The notes under the pieces are model-generated. The model was not told where the DNA came from, ran no database searches, and saw nothing but the letters and a program-made list of their open reading frames with translations. Position numbers and translations under genes: made by a program. From positions 405,919 to 433,042 of the forward strand of contig NW_003120421.1 in the NCBI RefSeq assembly GCF_000003605.2: a stretch of DNA of 27,124 nt, given 5' to 3'. This document shows positions 1 through 9,946 of the stretch, piece after piece. This DNA comes from Saccoglossus kowalevskii (lineage: Eukaryota; Hemichordata; Enteropneusta; Harrimaniidae). Each line of letters begins with the position of its first letter. The first letter of the stretch is position 1.

Positions 1-735
1 ACCACCTTAACCCATTTTCTACATGCTACCATTCCATTGCATACATTTTACCATTCTAACCCATTTTCTACCTGCTACCATTCCATTGCACACATTTTAC
101 CACCCTAACCCATTTTCTACCTGCTACCATTCCATTGCATACATTTTACCACCCTAACCCATTTTCTACCTGCTACCATTCCATTGCATACATTTTACCA
201 TTCTAACCCATTTTCTACATGCTACTATCTCACTGCATACATTTTACCACCCTAACCCATTTTCTACCTGCTACTATCTCATTGCATACATTATACCACC
301 CTAACCCATTTTCTACCTGCTACCATTCCATTGCATACATTTTACCACCCTAACCCATTTTCTACCTGCTACTATCTCATTGCATACATTATACCACCTT
401 AACCCATTTTCTACATGCTACCATTCCATTGCATACATTTTACCACCCTAACCCATTTTCTACCTGCTACCATTCCATTGCATACATTTTACCACCCTAA
501 CCCATTTTCTACCTGCTACCATTCCATTGCATACATTTTACCACCCTAACCCATTTTCTACCTGCTACCATTCCATTGCATACATTTTACCACCCTAACC
601 CATTTTCTACCTGCTACCATTCCATTGCATACATTTTACCACCCTAACCCATTTTCTACCTGCTACCATTCCATTGCATACATTTTACCACCCTAACCCA
701 TTTTCTACCTGCTACCATTCCATTGCATACATTTT
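1..735. repeat. 49-bp minisatellite, 15 copies, truncated at window edge
   Basis: Fifteen consecutive units start every 49 bases exactly (1, 50, 99 and so on to 687), with no indels. The consensus opens ACCACCCTAACCCATTTTCT and ends in GCATACATTTT. Units 3, 4, 7 and 10-15 are the consensus. Units 1, 2, 5, 6, 8 and 9 carry shared variants: ACCATT or ACCACCTT starts, an ACATGC centre, and a CTATCTCATTG block with an ATTATA end in units 6 and 8. The array stops sharply at about 736 and continues beyond the left edge. A period of 49 is not a multiple of three and no long frame crosses it, so it is non-coding. Confidence 0.97.
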
Positions 736-1269
736 ACCCATCCGCATAAATGCCTGTTCAGATAAAATCCATTTCCACCCAACCATGTTTGCATCCCATA
801 TACAGATTCAACCAATTTAACCTGTGTTTGGATCCCTCACCAATTAAGTTTGTTTAAGTTCAACTATCTTTGTCTCTCTCAGCAAGTCAGCAGCCCATTT
901 AACCACTCTACTGAAAACACTAATGCCCAGAATATCACAAAATTAAAAAAAAATATTAAGTTATGAATCATCCATATTGAATGTGTCCGTTTTTTTGTTC
1001 AGGAGGAACAAAATGGGAGTCAAAAAGGGTGAAGACAAGAAAAAAAATACCACCTTTTGTAGCTGACCTGTTGGTGAAAAAATACAATTTAAAAAAGTGT
1101 TTCCTAAGGAATTAAAACATGTTAAAAACATGGAAAAATAAAAAAGGTAGAAAAGTGAAAAATACAAGAATAAAATTATGAAAAGTTATAAAATAAAAAG
1201 ACTAAGAAGTTTAAAAGTTAAAAATAAAGAAGTTAAAATATTGAAAATAAAATTGAAAATATAAGAGTG
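736..1269. other. non-coding spacer, no recognised gene
   Basis: Unique AT-rich sequence between the minisatellite and a candidate transposon. The stretch from about 930 to 1260 is very A-rich on the plus strand, with AAAAATA-like runs. I see no coding, RNA or repeat signal. If the VWC gene continues to the left, this would be intron. Confidence 0.5.
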
Positions 1270-1678
1270 GTTCATAGGCACTGCTTATTTAAATGTGTTT
1301 TTTGTGTCTTGATATATATTTTTGCATAACAAATTTTCGTTATGTGACTGACAAGATCTTGTGTGACCTATCTGCAATTAATGGCATTGTTATTCAGCAT
1401 TTAAACATTATCTTCCCGCCAAATCCTTAGTTCAACATTTTGAAAAGAAACAACAATTTTTATTAATTTTAGACCAAATGAATGTAATCTTCCATTACTA
1501 ACATTTTAGAAAGAGTTTCAGAATTGCCAAAAACTTTGTTACATTTTGAAAGTTGGTAATTTGCTTCATACTAACACCTCCATATTGGTGTTGATTGATA
1601 AAATACAGAGATGAAAACTATGCGACCAATCAATAAATTCTGTAAGAAGCACTGTTTTCAAAATCAGTGCCTATGGAC
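1270..1678. mobile_element. candidate short inverted-repeat DNA element
   Basis: The left end reads GTTCATAGGCACTG. The reverse complement of the right end reads GTCCATAGGCACTG, a 14-bp inverted repeat with one mismatch and weaker similarity for another ten or so bases. The 409-bp interval is AT-rich and lacks a transposase-like frame, so it would be non-autonomous. I could not find a clean target-site duplication, so a chance pair of inverted repeats is possible. It lies just past the splice donor of the VWC exon, so it would be intronic in that gene. Confidence 0.4.
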
Positions 1679-1788
1679 GGGTCTCAAAATGGTAAAATAT
1701 TAAAAATAAAGCAAGAAAAATGGATTAAAAATGAAAATAAAGAAAAAGAAAAATGAAAAAATAGGTGGTTGAAAAAATGGGTACTCAC

Positions 1789-1974
1789 CAGGTGGGCAAA
1801 TTGGACAACATTCATTTTCCCGATATATAGGGTCATTACATTTCGGAAGCTCACAACTTACTGTCGTACAAACTGTTGTACTATTGGTGCAGTTACAAGT
1901 GGAACACACATTAGCTTCCCAGGTCTCACCACTAGCATAAATCCTGCCCAAATATAGGCAAGGTCTAGCTTCAT
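1789..1974 (-). CDS. internal exon encoding a von Willebrand factor type C (VWC/chordin-like CR) domain
   Basis: The exon encodes about 62 residues forming one complete VWC domain. Ten cysteines sit at residues 6, 24, 27, 29, 36, 41, 46, 56, 57 and 60, giving the family hallmarks CxxCxC and CCxxC. The N-terminal pattern C-x3-G-x2-Y-x2-G-x2-W is also typical. On the minus strand the exon follows ATCTAG, with a T/C tract about 25 bases upstream, and ends before a consensus donor GTGAGTAC. Both junctions are phase 1, so it is a symmetric 186-bp module, the usual arrangement for shuffled extracellular domains. Two N-glycosylation sequons lie at residues 28 and 31. VWC domains occur in chordin, kielin/crossveinless-type BMP binders, fibrillar procollagens, CCN proteins and mucin-like proteins. 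Most are secreted and many bind TGF-beta-family ligands. One domain cannot decide the parent gene. I found no flanking exon of the same gene, and the encoding frame has no ATG before the acceptor, as expected for an internal exon. Confidence 0.88.
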
Positions 1975-4900
1975 CTAGATTACGAGCGAACAATGTTCGG
2001 GGGAAAAAAAAAACTCATCTTTAAGTAACTTTGACCTAAGTCGTGTGAAGAAAATACAACTACGATTGCTAAAATATTCTGCGCGCACACATGCCACTAG
2101 AAAATAGACAGCGCCCTCTATCAACATAAAAGTTAATCACTTATTATTGGTCAAAACTCACACTTATGCAATGCATTATAAGGGAAATACTCATTTAATT
2201 TAAATTAAATGTTGGAATAGAGAAAAGCAATGCAGTATGGGATAAATTTACCTAGATCTTGGGTAGATACTCAATACAGAAAGATACTGATTAAGTTCTA
2301 CTGGTATCATTAAATGTGTGTAATTTGTTTTAAACGGCAGTGGTCGTTGTACAGTGCGTGTTTGAATTTCATGTAAAAACTATATATTTCACACGCGTTG
2401 TGTTCGACGCTATGAGTCTCCATATTCAGCACACAACACTGTGACAACCACCAACCTTTAATCAAACGAGAAAATGCCTAGCATTCGTGACTGAAACAGA
2501 TTAAGCCTATCAGTATTTATATAACCTTAAAACCTAATATAGTCTATAAACTGCAACAATTTGTGTGAAATTGGAACATTTTCATTCATACCGAAAAGGA
2601 AACTCTGGTGGCGGAAACAGTAACGAGAAATGTCTGCAAATTTTTTCTCTGTTTTGTTGTGGTTTTGAAGTCACAAGAACACAAATTATGCAACTGATAT
2701 TTGAAAATCATTCAAGTTTGTGCACAATTTATGGCATGTATGTGTGACACACACTTTTCACTCTAGTTATATCATTTCTAACACAATTCTATGCAATGCT
2801 ATTTACACAGCATGATAAAGGTCAGTAGGGTTATTGTACAAGGAAGTAAACCTACCTCATACACCAGTATCACAGCTGGTTTATATGACAAGGTGTCCTG
2901 ATCACTAAACGTAACCTATTGCTTTATTTGCTTGAAATTCCAGCAATACAGTAATATGTAAATTATTAGCTGTAAGTGCTAGTCACGTACAGATCAAAGT
3001 AAAAGCAGTAGCCATCACTAAGAAAAGCAAACTCACAGGTCAATATTACTACCAGGATTTTTTTTCCCACTGACTTATAAGCATTGGTTATTTTACCCTA
3101 TAACAGACAAGTTTTTTTTCCTTCTAACACAAATTTATATATTCTTCTGAACTTTTAAAAGTTGGACCAAATATGGCAAAATTATCCTTTAAAAAATATC
3201 AATTTATTATTTATGGTCTACAGGTTTTGAAGAGAAAAATTCTGGTTTTCAAAAAGATCACAGTATAACTTTAATCAGTTTGCAATTTATATTGCTTCAG
3301 TCACGAATATTGAACATTTAGAACCCCTCCCCTGAAGGTATGAGCATTATTTTACTAGAAATGCGTTTTCAAAAGAAACTCGCAGATGAAGTGTTTGTGT
3401 AAGCAAATAATTGATGAGCATTAAAACTTGGTGCAATATGCAAATTTAATGTAAATTAGTTGCAGTATAAATAACTGACAAATGACAACAGCCAATCAAA
3501 TCATTTTATTTAATATGTGCAAATACTATGCAAATACAGCAATTACATTACCTTTCGAAAAGCGTACAGCACTGTGAAAATCAAGAACAGAATACATTAC
3601 AGTAAAATCTAAACATTTTAATACAGGTGTATATAGAAAATACATTGCTTGGCTGTGGACTGTATAAAATGATACACTATAGGAAAGGAAAGGTATATAG
3701 GGATGGGATATAAAGGCAAACAAAACATGCCACCTGCTCCCATCTCACTTTTGTTGGCTGAGAAACACTTAACAATGTTAGCTATGGCGTAGAATTTTTT
3801 TGTGACCACCCTTAATGCTATAGTATAAATGAGTGTGGTATAATGGAACATGGTATAATGTAATAATGGTATATAATGATGAAATGTATTTTATTTGCAA
3901 TTATCATTTTTACCATGGTATTTATGTCACTACAAGTGTCTTAGGCCAAAATGTGTGTGAATTCAAATGATTTTCAATTAAATTTATATTTTTTTGTGTT
4001 TGTTTAATCTCCAGAATGGTTATGAAAAATCTAGAACAAAAAAAAACAACACAGTACAATCACAACATTTAAAACACAAAATATCCACTGCATGTTCAAC
4101 CTGTTGAAAGAAACGAACACAGAACACGATCAACATTTTGAATCAGAGCAAGGAAGAATCTACACTGGTCTGCTGGGGGCTTGCAACAAAGTAGCAACGG
4201 CATGTTAATTTGCATATATGCAAATTGAAGCAACAGGTGACAGTGCGTATGTTAAGCTCTAGTTACTATAGCAACAGTATTTCTTCAATGTAGTCAAGCA
4301 GGACATTGAAGAACCACTGCACAAGCAAACAGACCAGACTTGGTTAAGGAAGGGAAAAAAAACAAGAAAAAAATGACATGAAGATGACCAAGACAGTGTG
4401 GTGAATCACAAACAGAGCAGCAAAGACAAGTTATAAAAAAAAATTTTGATTCAAAAAAAATTAGGAAACAAACCAGAGTGTTGAAATGGTGTAATTAAAA
4501 GTTTCTCAGCCAACGTAAAGCCTTGCTGAGGTCAGGTGATAGACCGGCCTGTGCAAACATCTAGTATGGTGAGAGGCGGTGAGAAGGAATTGCAGCGGTG
4601 CGCCCCCTGAAAACAGACCAGCTCAATCCTGTAACTAGACATGCCTTGATTAGAATATCAATATTACATAAGCAGCGGCAGCAGTGTGTATTGTCATCTT
4701 GTCAAATAAACAATGTGATAACAGTAAACACATTGGACCAATCATGCAGTGTTTACAATAATGTGGATATGAGGCAAATAGTGTTGGGATCAAAATTAAT
4801 CATGCAGTATCATGCTGTTCCAAATGCTGCCATCTATTAGAAGTGCATCTTACATGTGTTTTATGTGTATCAAACTCACAACATTCAAAATGCAACAAAT

Positions 4901-5036
4901 TTCTCATTCAATAGAGTACACTTCTAATAAAGCAAATATGGTAATTGGGTAAACATATCTGGTATGTAAGGGAGGATGCTTATAACATGCAATGGCCAGG
5001 TATTCCATATTCTGACCTTACCCCTTCCCCTTCCAT
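1975..5036. other. non-coding DNA, probably intron or upstream flank of the VWC gene
   Basis: No further exon was recognised on either strand. The short open frames here are low-complexity and lack domain motifs. Local features are a weak imperfect inverted repeat around 2338-2455, small TGGTATAATG repeats near 3835-3885, and an octamer palindrome at 4207. If the VWC gene has 5' exons nearby they are too short or divergent to see by eye. Confidence 0.5.
4207..4226. promoter_or_regulatory. perfect 20-bp palindrome of two POU-octamer-like motifs
   Basis: The sequence AATTTGCATATATGCAAATT is its own reverse complement. It contains the octamer ATTTGCAT and its inverse ATGCAAAT separated by two bases. 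ATGCAAAT is the classical binding motif of POU-domain (Oct) factors. Palindromic octamers can bind POU dimers, but no promoter is visible nearby. In AT-rich DNA a chance palindrome is also possible. Confidence 0.3.
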
Positions 5037-5190
5037 GTACAATTTGGGCTAATCTGCACTGGCTCGGAAGGTTGTAAATGATTAGCTAGTTTGAATTTGC
5101 ATGAACGTGCATTCAGCGCCACAAGTTTTTTTGTTTTTTTAGCAAATCAGAATTCATCTTCCGAGCCAGTGCAGATCAGCCGTACAATTT
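5037..5190. mobile_element. 136-bp MITE with 9-bp target-site duplication
   Basis: The element spans 5046-5181 and is flanked on both sides by the direct repeat GTACAATTT (5037-5045 and 5182-5190). Its ends form a 24-bp terminal inverted repeat with one mismatch (5047-5070 and 5158-5181), including the perfect core ATCTGCACTGGCTCGGAAG. The interior of about 87 bp is AT-rich and non-coding. The length, inverted ends and 9-bp duplication fit a non-autonomous cut-and-paste element. Mutator-like elements make 8-10-bp duplications and hAT elements make 8 bp, so a Mutator-like origin is the better guess. The perfect duplication suggests fairly recent insertion. Confidence 0.88.
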
Positions 5191-6556
5191 CAGAAAGAAA
5201 ACTCTAGAGGGCAGGCATGCTGGTCAGTTACATGCAGAAAAGTATACAGTCATGAAAAAAAAATACAACCTTGAGAAATCACCACAAAAAAATTATTTAA
5301 AAGAATAACACCTTCAGTGCCAAATTTTGTGGGGTTAAAAAAATTGAAAACATATTCTGTTCTTGATTTTGAGTTAAAGCAAACAAACATGTGTGTGAAT
5401 AATTTCTGGCATAACTGTGACTAGAAATTCTATTAGTCTACGCAATTCTAGCAAACACTATTATTAATCACCACTGCAAATTCTATTTTTATTGAAATTT
5501 TTAACTTTTTTACTAGTTTTGTGTTTTTTGGGGGGATAATAGATGCCAAAAGGACAATGCTTATCACAAAATTAGGAACAAAATTTTCAAAAAATTAAAA
5601 AAATCTTGAAAAATTTTGCTTAATTTGGCAGGGAAAAATCAGACTTTGCAGTGTAGAAATGAAAGTGATGAGGCAAAAACACTATCAGTGAGTTTCTATG
5701 GTTAACTATTAAATTACAAACTACAGATAATTATCAAGCATATGATATATATCAAGCGAAAACACTCCTTATCTGCAGGCTACTGAACTTGTGCATGAGC
5801 AATCAATCAGAGATCAGTTGTGAGAAATAAAACGATTGAATACATAAAGTTTGTTCATCTATGCAGGACATGCATTCCTTTCCTAGAGCCTACTGTTAAC
5901 TATATTAAATATTTCACACATGGTCAACTGCTGTGAAGGTCAAAGGTTGGGTCAAAGTTTGGGTCATTGCGTAATACCCACTGGTAATTACATACCACAA
6001 CAGTTACTAAAAAAGTAACCGTGATACCACACAGTGCAGTGTTACCATGATAATTATGTCCCTATTATTTCAGGGTAATGTACTATGGCATCCAGTTAAT
6101 TCCACTCTTAACACATGTTACATATACATATTAGTGTCTCACGGTGTGTTTTTTTTCTTTGGTCTTTGAATATCTTTACAGGAAATGAGATCCAGGCAAC
6201 TGACAACTGATAATAATAAACAGTTACTTGACTAATGGCGTAAGCCCAAGAGAGGTGAGGAGATATTGAGAGGCACATAATAGGTAAATCGCATGAGTCA
6301 GAGAATTTTGGAAAATTTTGTAGAAGTGAAAATGTTAGATTGTCTTTCAAATAATTTATTTAATCACTGTAATAGTGTAAACCACTAATTTCATGAAAAA
6401 TATATTTTTTGCTCATTTTGGGGTCAGTGGAAATCATAAAATTTTGTGGCAGTGAAAATGTCAATAGGTCTATTAACAGTTACAAATTCTGGTAAATTCC
6501 TTCCAGCAAAAATTTGCAGTATGGTACTTGTGCAATTCATACAACAGATATTAGTG
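5191..6556. other. non-coding spacer
   Basis: AT-rich unique sequence with no recognised gene. It includes a run of nuclear-receptor-like half-sites (5937-5966) and a small hairpin, GTTACT and AGTAAC around an A-run, near 6003-6019. A segment near 6436-6460 (AAATTTTGTGGCAGTGAAAA) resembles one near 16620, suggesting a very old dispersed repeat. Confidence 0.5.
5937..5966 (+). promoter_or_regulatory. three nuclear-receptor-like half-sites at 12-bp period
   Basis: AGGTCA at 5937, GGGTCA at 5949 and GGGTCA at 5961 lie on the same strand, separated by AAGGTT and AAGTTT. RGGTCA is the consensus half-site for many nuclear receptors. A spacing of six is not one of the common DR1-DR5 classes, although an overlapping DR1-like reading (AGGTCA-A-AGGTTG) exists. 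It could also be a short tandem duplication of 12 bp with no regulatory role. Confidence 0.3.
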
Positions 6557-7249
6557 ACGTTCACGTTAGAGATCTCAGCACGTGCTGAGACTCTGGACCG
6601 AGTCGGCACGTGCCGAAACTCGCGACCAAGTCGGCACGTGCCGAAAAGTGTGTGTGAACGGTCGGGACCGAGTCGGCACATGTCGAAAAGAACTCGATCT
6701 CAGTCCCGATGGATGCTTGGGACCGAAACTGGGCACATGCCGAGATTTGCTGCCTGAACGCTCGGCACGAGCCGAAATCACGCCCTCGGTGGTAAATTTA
6801 AGAAAAACATAAGTTGATTGATTCTAGCATGAAATGACGATGACAGGAAATTCGGATATACTAGTAGATGGTCGGATGCTGTAGTAATGAATGCAAACCA
6901 TCATCAGCGACACATATTTATGTGCTGCTACAACCTCTATTTTCTTGCACATTTTACATTGACGTGAAAAAAATAATTGTGTTTCGAATCTTCTTTGCCG
7001 TTCATGTGCACGATGGCTCGTAATAAACACCATTGCAACAAATGGATATAATTTCACTATAACAATTATTATTATCATCATATGCGTATCGTTTGGGCCA
7101 ACAGATCGACGAATGAGAGCGTAATTTCGGCACGAGCCTAGTCGGTCCTAAGTGGGTCCTGAATAACGTGAACACAACTGCTGTAATCCCTCTGCAAACA
7201 CAACTGATTAAAAATTTCGGCACATGCCGAGATCCCGTAACGTGAACGT
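6557..7249. mobile_element. 693-bp non-autonomous transposon with clustered E-box palindromes
   Basis: Perfect 12-bp terminal inverted repeats ACGTTCACGTTA (6557-6568, inverted at 7238-7249) continue as an imperfect match for about 20 more bases through GATCTCGGCA. Inside the ends lie repeated palindromes based on TCGGCACGTGCCGA: 6573-6590 (an 18-bp variant), 6603-6616, 6631-6644, 6673-6686, about 6731-6743 and 6762-6775 on the left, and 7127-7140 and 7217-7230 on the right. Most are preceded by GACCGAG-like sequence, in mirror orientation at the right end. The interior (about 6790-7120) has no transposase-like frame. Subterminal motif clusters are typical transposase-binding regions in several cut-and-paste superfamilies. 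No clean target duplication was found, so the superfamily is unassigned. Its CpG and GC content contrasts with the AT-rich flanks. Confidence 0.75.
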
Positions 7250-7460
7250 AGTAAGTATCTCATATAATCCAAATAAAATGTACCACTTAACATTTATTGA
7301 CACTTATTATTAACACTTGTCTTTACTATCATATTGGAAATCTAAAACAGTGGTAGGCACTTGTTGGCAATTTTATTATTTAACAACTATTACAATGTAC
7401 TAACCCTTACAACTAATCTACAGATAACCAGCATCTTGGGCAACTCAGCCAACAACCAAG

Positions 7461-7830
7461 ATAATCTACGAACCAACCATAATGACCAATTCAGTCTACC
7501 AATCAACACAATCTACCAATCACCCATACTGACAAATTCAGTCTATAAACCAACACAATCTACCAATCACCCATACTGACAAATTCAGTCTATAAACCAA
7601 CACAATCTACCAATCACTCATAATGACCAATTCAGTCTACTAAGACAATCTACCAATCACTCATAATGACCAATTCAGTCTACCAACCAACACAATCTAC
7701 CAATCACCCATACTGACAAATTCAGTCTATAAACCAACACAATCTACCTATCACTCATAATGACCAATTCAGTCTACCAACCAACACAATCTACCAATCA
7801 TTCACAATGTAGTCTAGCAACCAAAACAAA
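7461..7830. repeat. 47-bp tandem repeat, 8 units
   Basis: Units containing ACAATCTACCAATCAC and AATTCAGTCTA begin at 7461, 7508, 7555, 7602, 7645, 7692, 7739 and 7786. The spacing is 47 bp except for one 43-bp unit caused by a 4-bp deletion. Two variant forms occur, CCCATACTGACAAATTC and CTCATAATGACCAATTC. Decayed relatives extend upstream to about 7425 and downstream to about 7850. A predicted 72-residue frame in this region is a by-product of the repeat and not a gene. Confidence 0.93.
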
Positions 7831-8194
7831 CTAGCAGTCAACCAACATTGTATAAAAAATAAACTAATAATATGGTCTTGACCCTATAACCTGAATACTG
7901 TTCATGACTAGACCACAAAAACAAGAACAACATACTGTTTTGGTATTTGTCCTTGGGTGCTTGAATGTTTGGGTTTGACAGAGCTCTTGTGATCACAGCC
8001 TTGTGGAATATGTTATTGTTTACCACATAGCTAATGTGATTTCCACACAGGACAAAGTGCCAAGAGGGAAGTCTGTTAACAGCAATGAGTTCATTGTGTG
8101 ACCACACATGAATGTTTTTTACATAGAGAGGCTGGTCTGTAAAAATTCTGGGTAGAGAAACTACTAAATTGGAAAAATTAATTTAATTCTTCTC
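7831..8194. other. non-coding spacer
   Basis: Unique sequence between a tandem array and a MITE. A minus-strand open frame of 89 codons (7838-8107) has no recognisable motif and starts at a plausible ATG. I see no splice or codon evidence to support it. Confidence 0.4.
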
Positions 8195-8359
8195 TTAAAG
8201 CGGGGGAGTCGTCACCTGCGCATGCGTCAGATGGCCATAGCGTGTCATTGTTTACAAACAAGCATCTACCCATGAGTCTTTGCGTTTTTAGCGTGTGTTG
8301 TTATCGTCGCTTGGGACTCAATTCCCGCACTTGCGCAGGTGACGATCCTCCCGCTTTAA
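8195..8359. mobile_element. 157-bp MITE flanked by TTAA
   Basis: The element spans 8199-8355 and is bounded by TTAA on both sides (8195-8198 and 8356-8359). The left end reads AGCGGGGGAGTCGTCACCTG. The inverted right end reads AGCGGGAGGATCGTCACCTG, and the match continues through CGCA. The segment is clearly richer in GC and CpG than its surroundings. It carries a GTTTACAAAC core near its centre and has no open frame. A TTAA target is typical of piggyBac-like elements, but the terminal bases do not look like known piggyBac ends, and a TA target (Tc1/mariner-type) is equally compatible. Confidence 0.8.
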
Positions 8360-9946
8360 TTTTCCCATGATTATGCTGTTATTGTAATTAATATCGAAAT
8401 CTACCATATCTACTCCGAGATCTTAATGGTCAACCCTTATTTTATTAAAATTCTATTCATTCATGCGAACAGTTCACTGACTGTTTTATACAAATGATAA
8501 ATTACATTAAATTCAGCTGGCTGACTTCATAGAATAAGTAGACTACAGGGAACTGCTAAGGAAATTCGAGACATCATTTTGGGCAGCGTAATTGACATTT
8601 CATAATGTAATAAAGTTCATAAGAAAAGTCTGGTAGTGTCATAATTCACAATTGGTTTTAGAGAAGTCCCAATATTGAGAACATTCTGTCAGGAACTGTT
8701 GAGTTAATAATTTCAATTCAACTAGTCATGGTGTTATGTATCATATACATCAACCATATTAGTCAGTGAAGTCCTAAAAGCGTGGATCATTCCCTGCAAT
8801 GAGGGAATTTGATTTGTTTTTGTTTTTAAAAAAGTGTTAGATCGATAGGAAATGTATTATACAATTTTTTGATAGAAGGAATGTGGTGCCAACTAAATGA
8901 GTTGAGTGCTTTCACCGGATAATACTCACATTGAAGGCGAAACAACTGTTATTGTGTTGAGAAAGAGGCTTGTAAATAAAGGAATGATAGTTTTTGTTGA
9001 ATTAAAATTTGAGGCCCTTGAAAAACAATGAAAAAAATTACTTAAAAAATGATCAAAAATGAAAGATCTTGGGTTGTCCATGATTCATTGGTTACTAGAT
9101 GTCTTATAAAATTGCCACACCAAGTACCAATCACACATTTTCATTAGAACTTCAATGACTTGAATAATCCTGTATTAAGGCTATCATTGCTTTTGCCAAC
9201 TTGTTCTATCATAAAGAATTTCAGATATTTTTGAGGCAAAGTCCCATGATCAAACACATGTACTTAAGTTTTCTAAACAACATAATATCCAAACCCTACA
9301 TGCGGTTTTCCACTGTGTTCTATAGTGACAGAGACACAAAACATGAATCTCTGAAACTGCAGACATAGACATCAAAATCAAAATAAAAATAAAAAATAAT
9401 GCAGGTTGAAAAATTGACAAAACATTGAACTCCAACTGTGAGAATTTGATTATTATAGAGGGCTTTAGAGGAATCTTGCAAATAATCTCTTTGTGCATTC
9501 CATTATAGGCACTAACATGGAGACCAATTAAAAGTAGCTACTGCAATAAGCAGGTTCAAGGTTACTTTAGTTCAGCTTTTATAGGGAGATTTCTTCCATG
9601 TAATTGTGTCTAAAACAATATTTTGATACAATTTCTTCATCTTTGTGTAGTTAAAAAACTATAAAATACAATACAGAAATTGCAATTTTTTATTACTTAA
9701 AAAATTAAGTCAAAATATTAAAAGAAGTTCAGGTAAAATATTTTTGTACATTCATCTTTTACTCAACGCATTCATTCATCTTCTGTTGAACTCTTTGAAT
9801 ATTTTTGTGTCAGAATGTTGGTGCAATATTTTTTAAAATCTATGAAGCACTTTTATGAGTAAATTATTTTGTAAAAGGCAAGAAATGTTTGGTAGTTAAA
9901 GACTTGTTGAATGTTGTACCTGTAACTATAGATTACAGATGTACAA
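8360..9946. other. non-coding spacer
   Basis: AT-rich sequence with poly-A/T runs and no recognised coding, RNA or repeat structure. The 82-codon minus-strand frame at 9250-9498 shows no domain motifs. Confidence 0.45.

Noticed and set aside
1-735. CRISPR-like regular repeats
   Set aside because: Units are head-to-tail with no unique spacers, and the context is eukaryotic. It is an ordinary minisatellite.
1700-1788. C-terminal extension of the VWC frame rich in phenylalanine
   Set aside because: It lies beyond a consensus splice donor (GTGAGTAC) and is low-complexity T-rich intron sequence.
2338-2455. Imperfect inverted repeat around GTGGTCGTTGTACAGTG and CACTGTGACAACCACC
   Set aside because: Several mismatches plus an indel, and no flanking duplication; too weak to call.
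3753-4514. Perfect 14-bp inverted repeat GTTTCTCAGCCAAC, 762 bp apart
   Set aside because: About one such pair is expected by chance in a window this size. There is no extended match and no target duplication, so it is not called as a transposon.
6424-7223. Several arginine- and histidine-rich frames on both strands
   Set aside because: They are shadows of the E-box palindromes in the transposon. Palindromic repeats give similar peptides on both strands.
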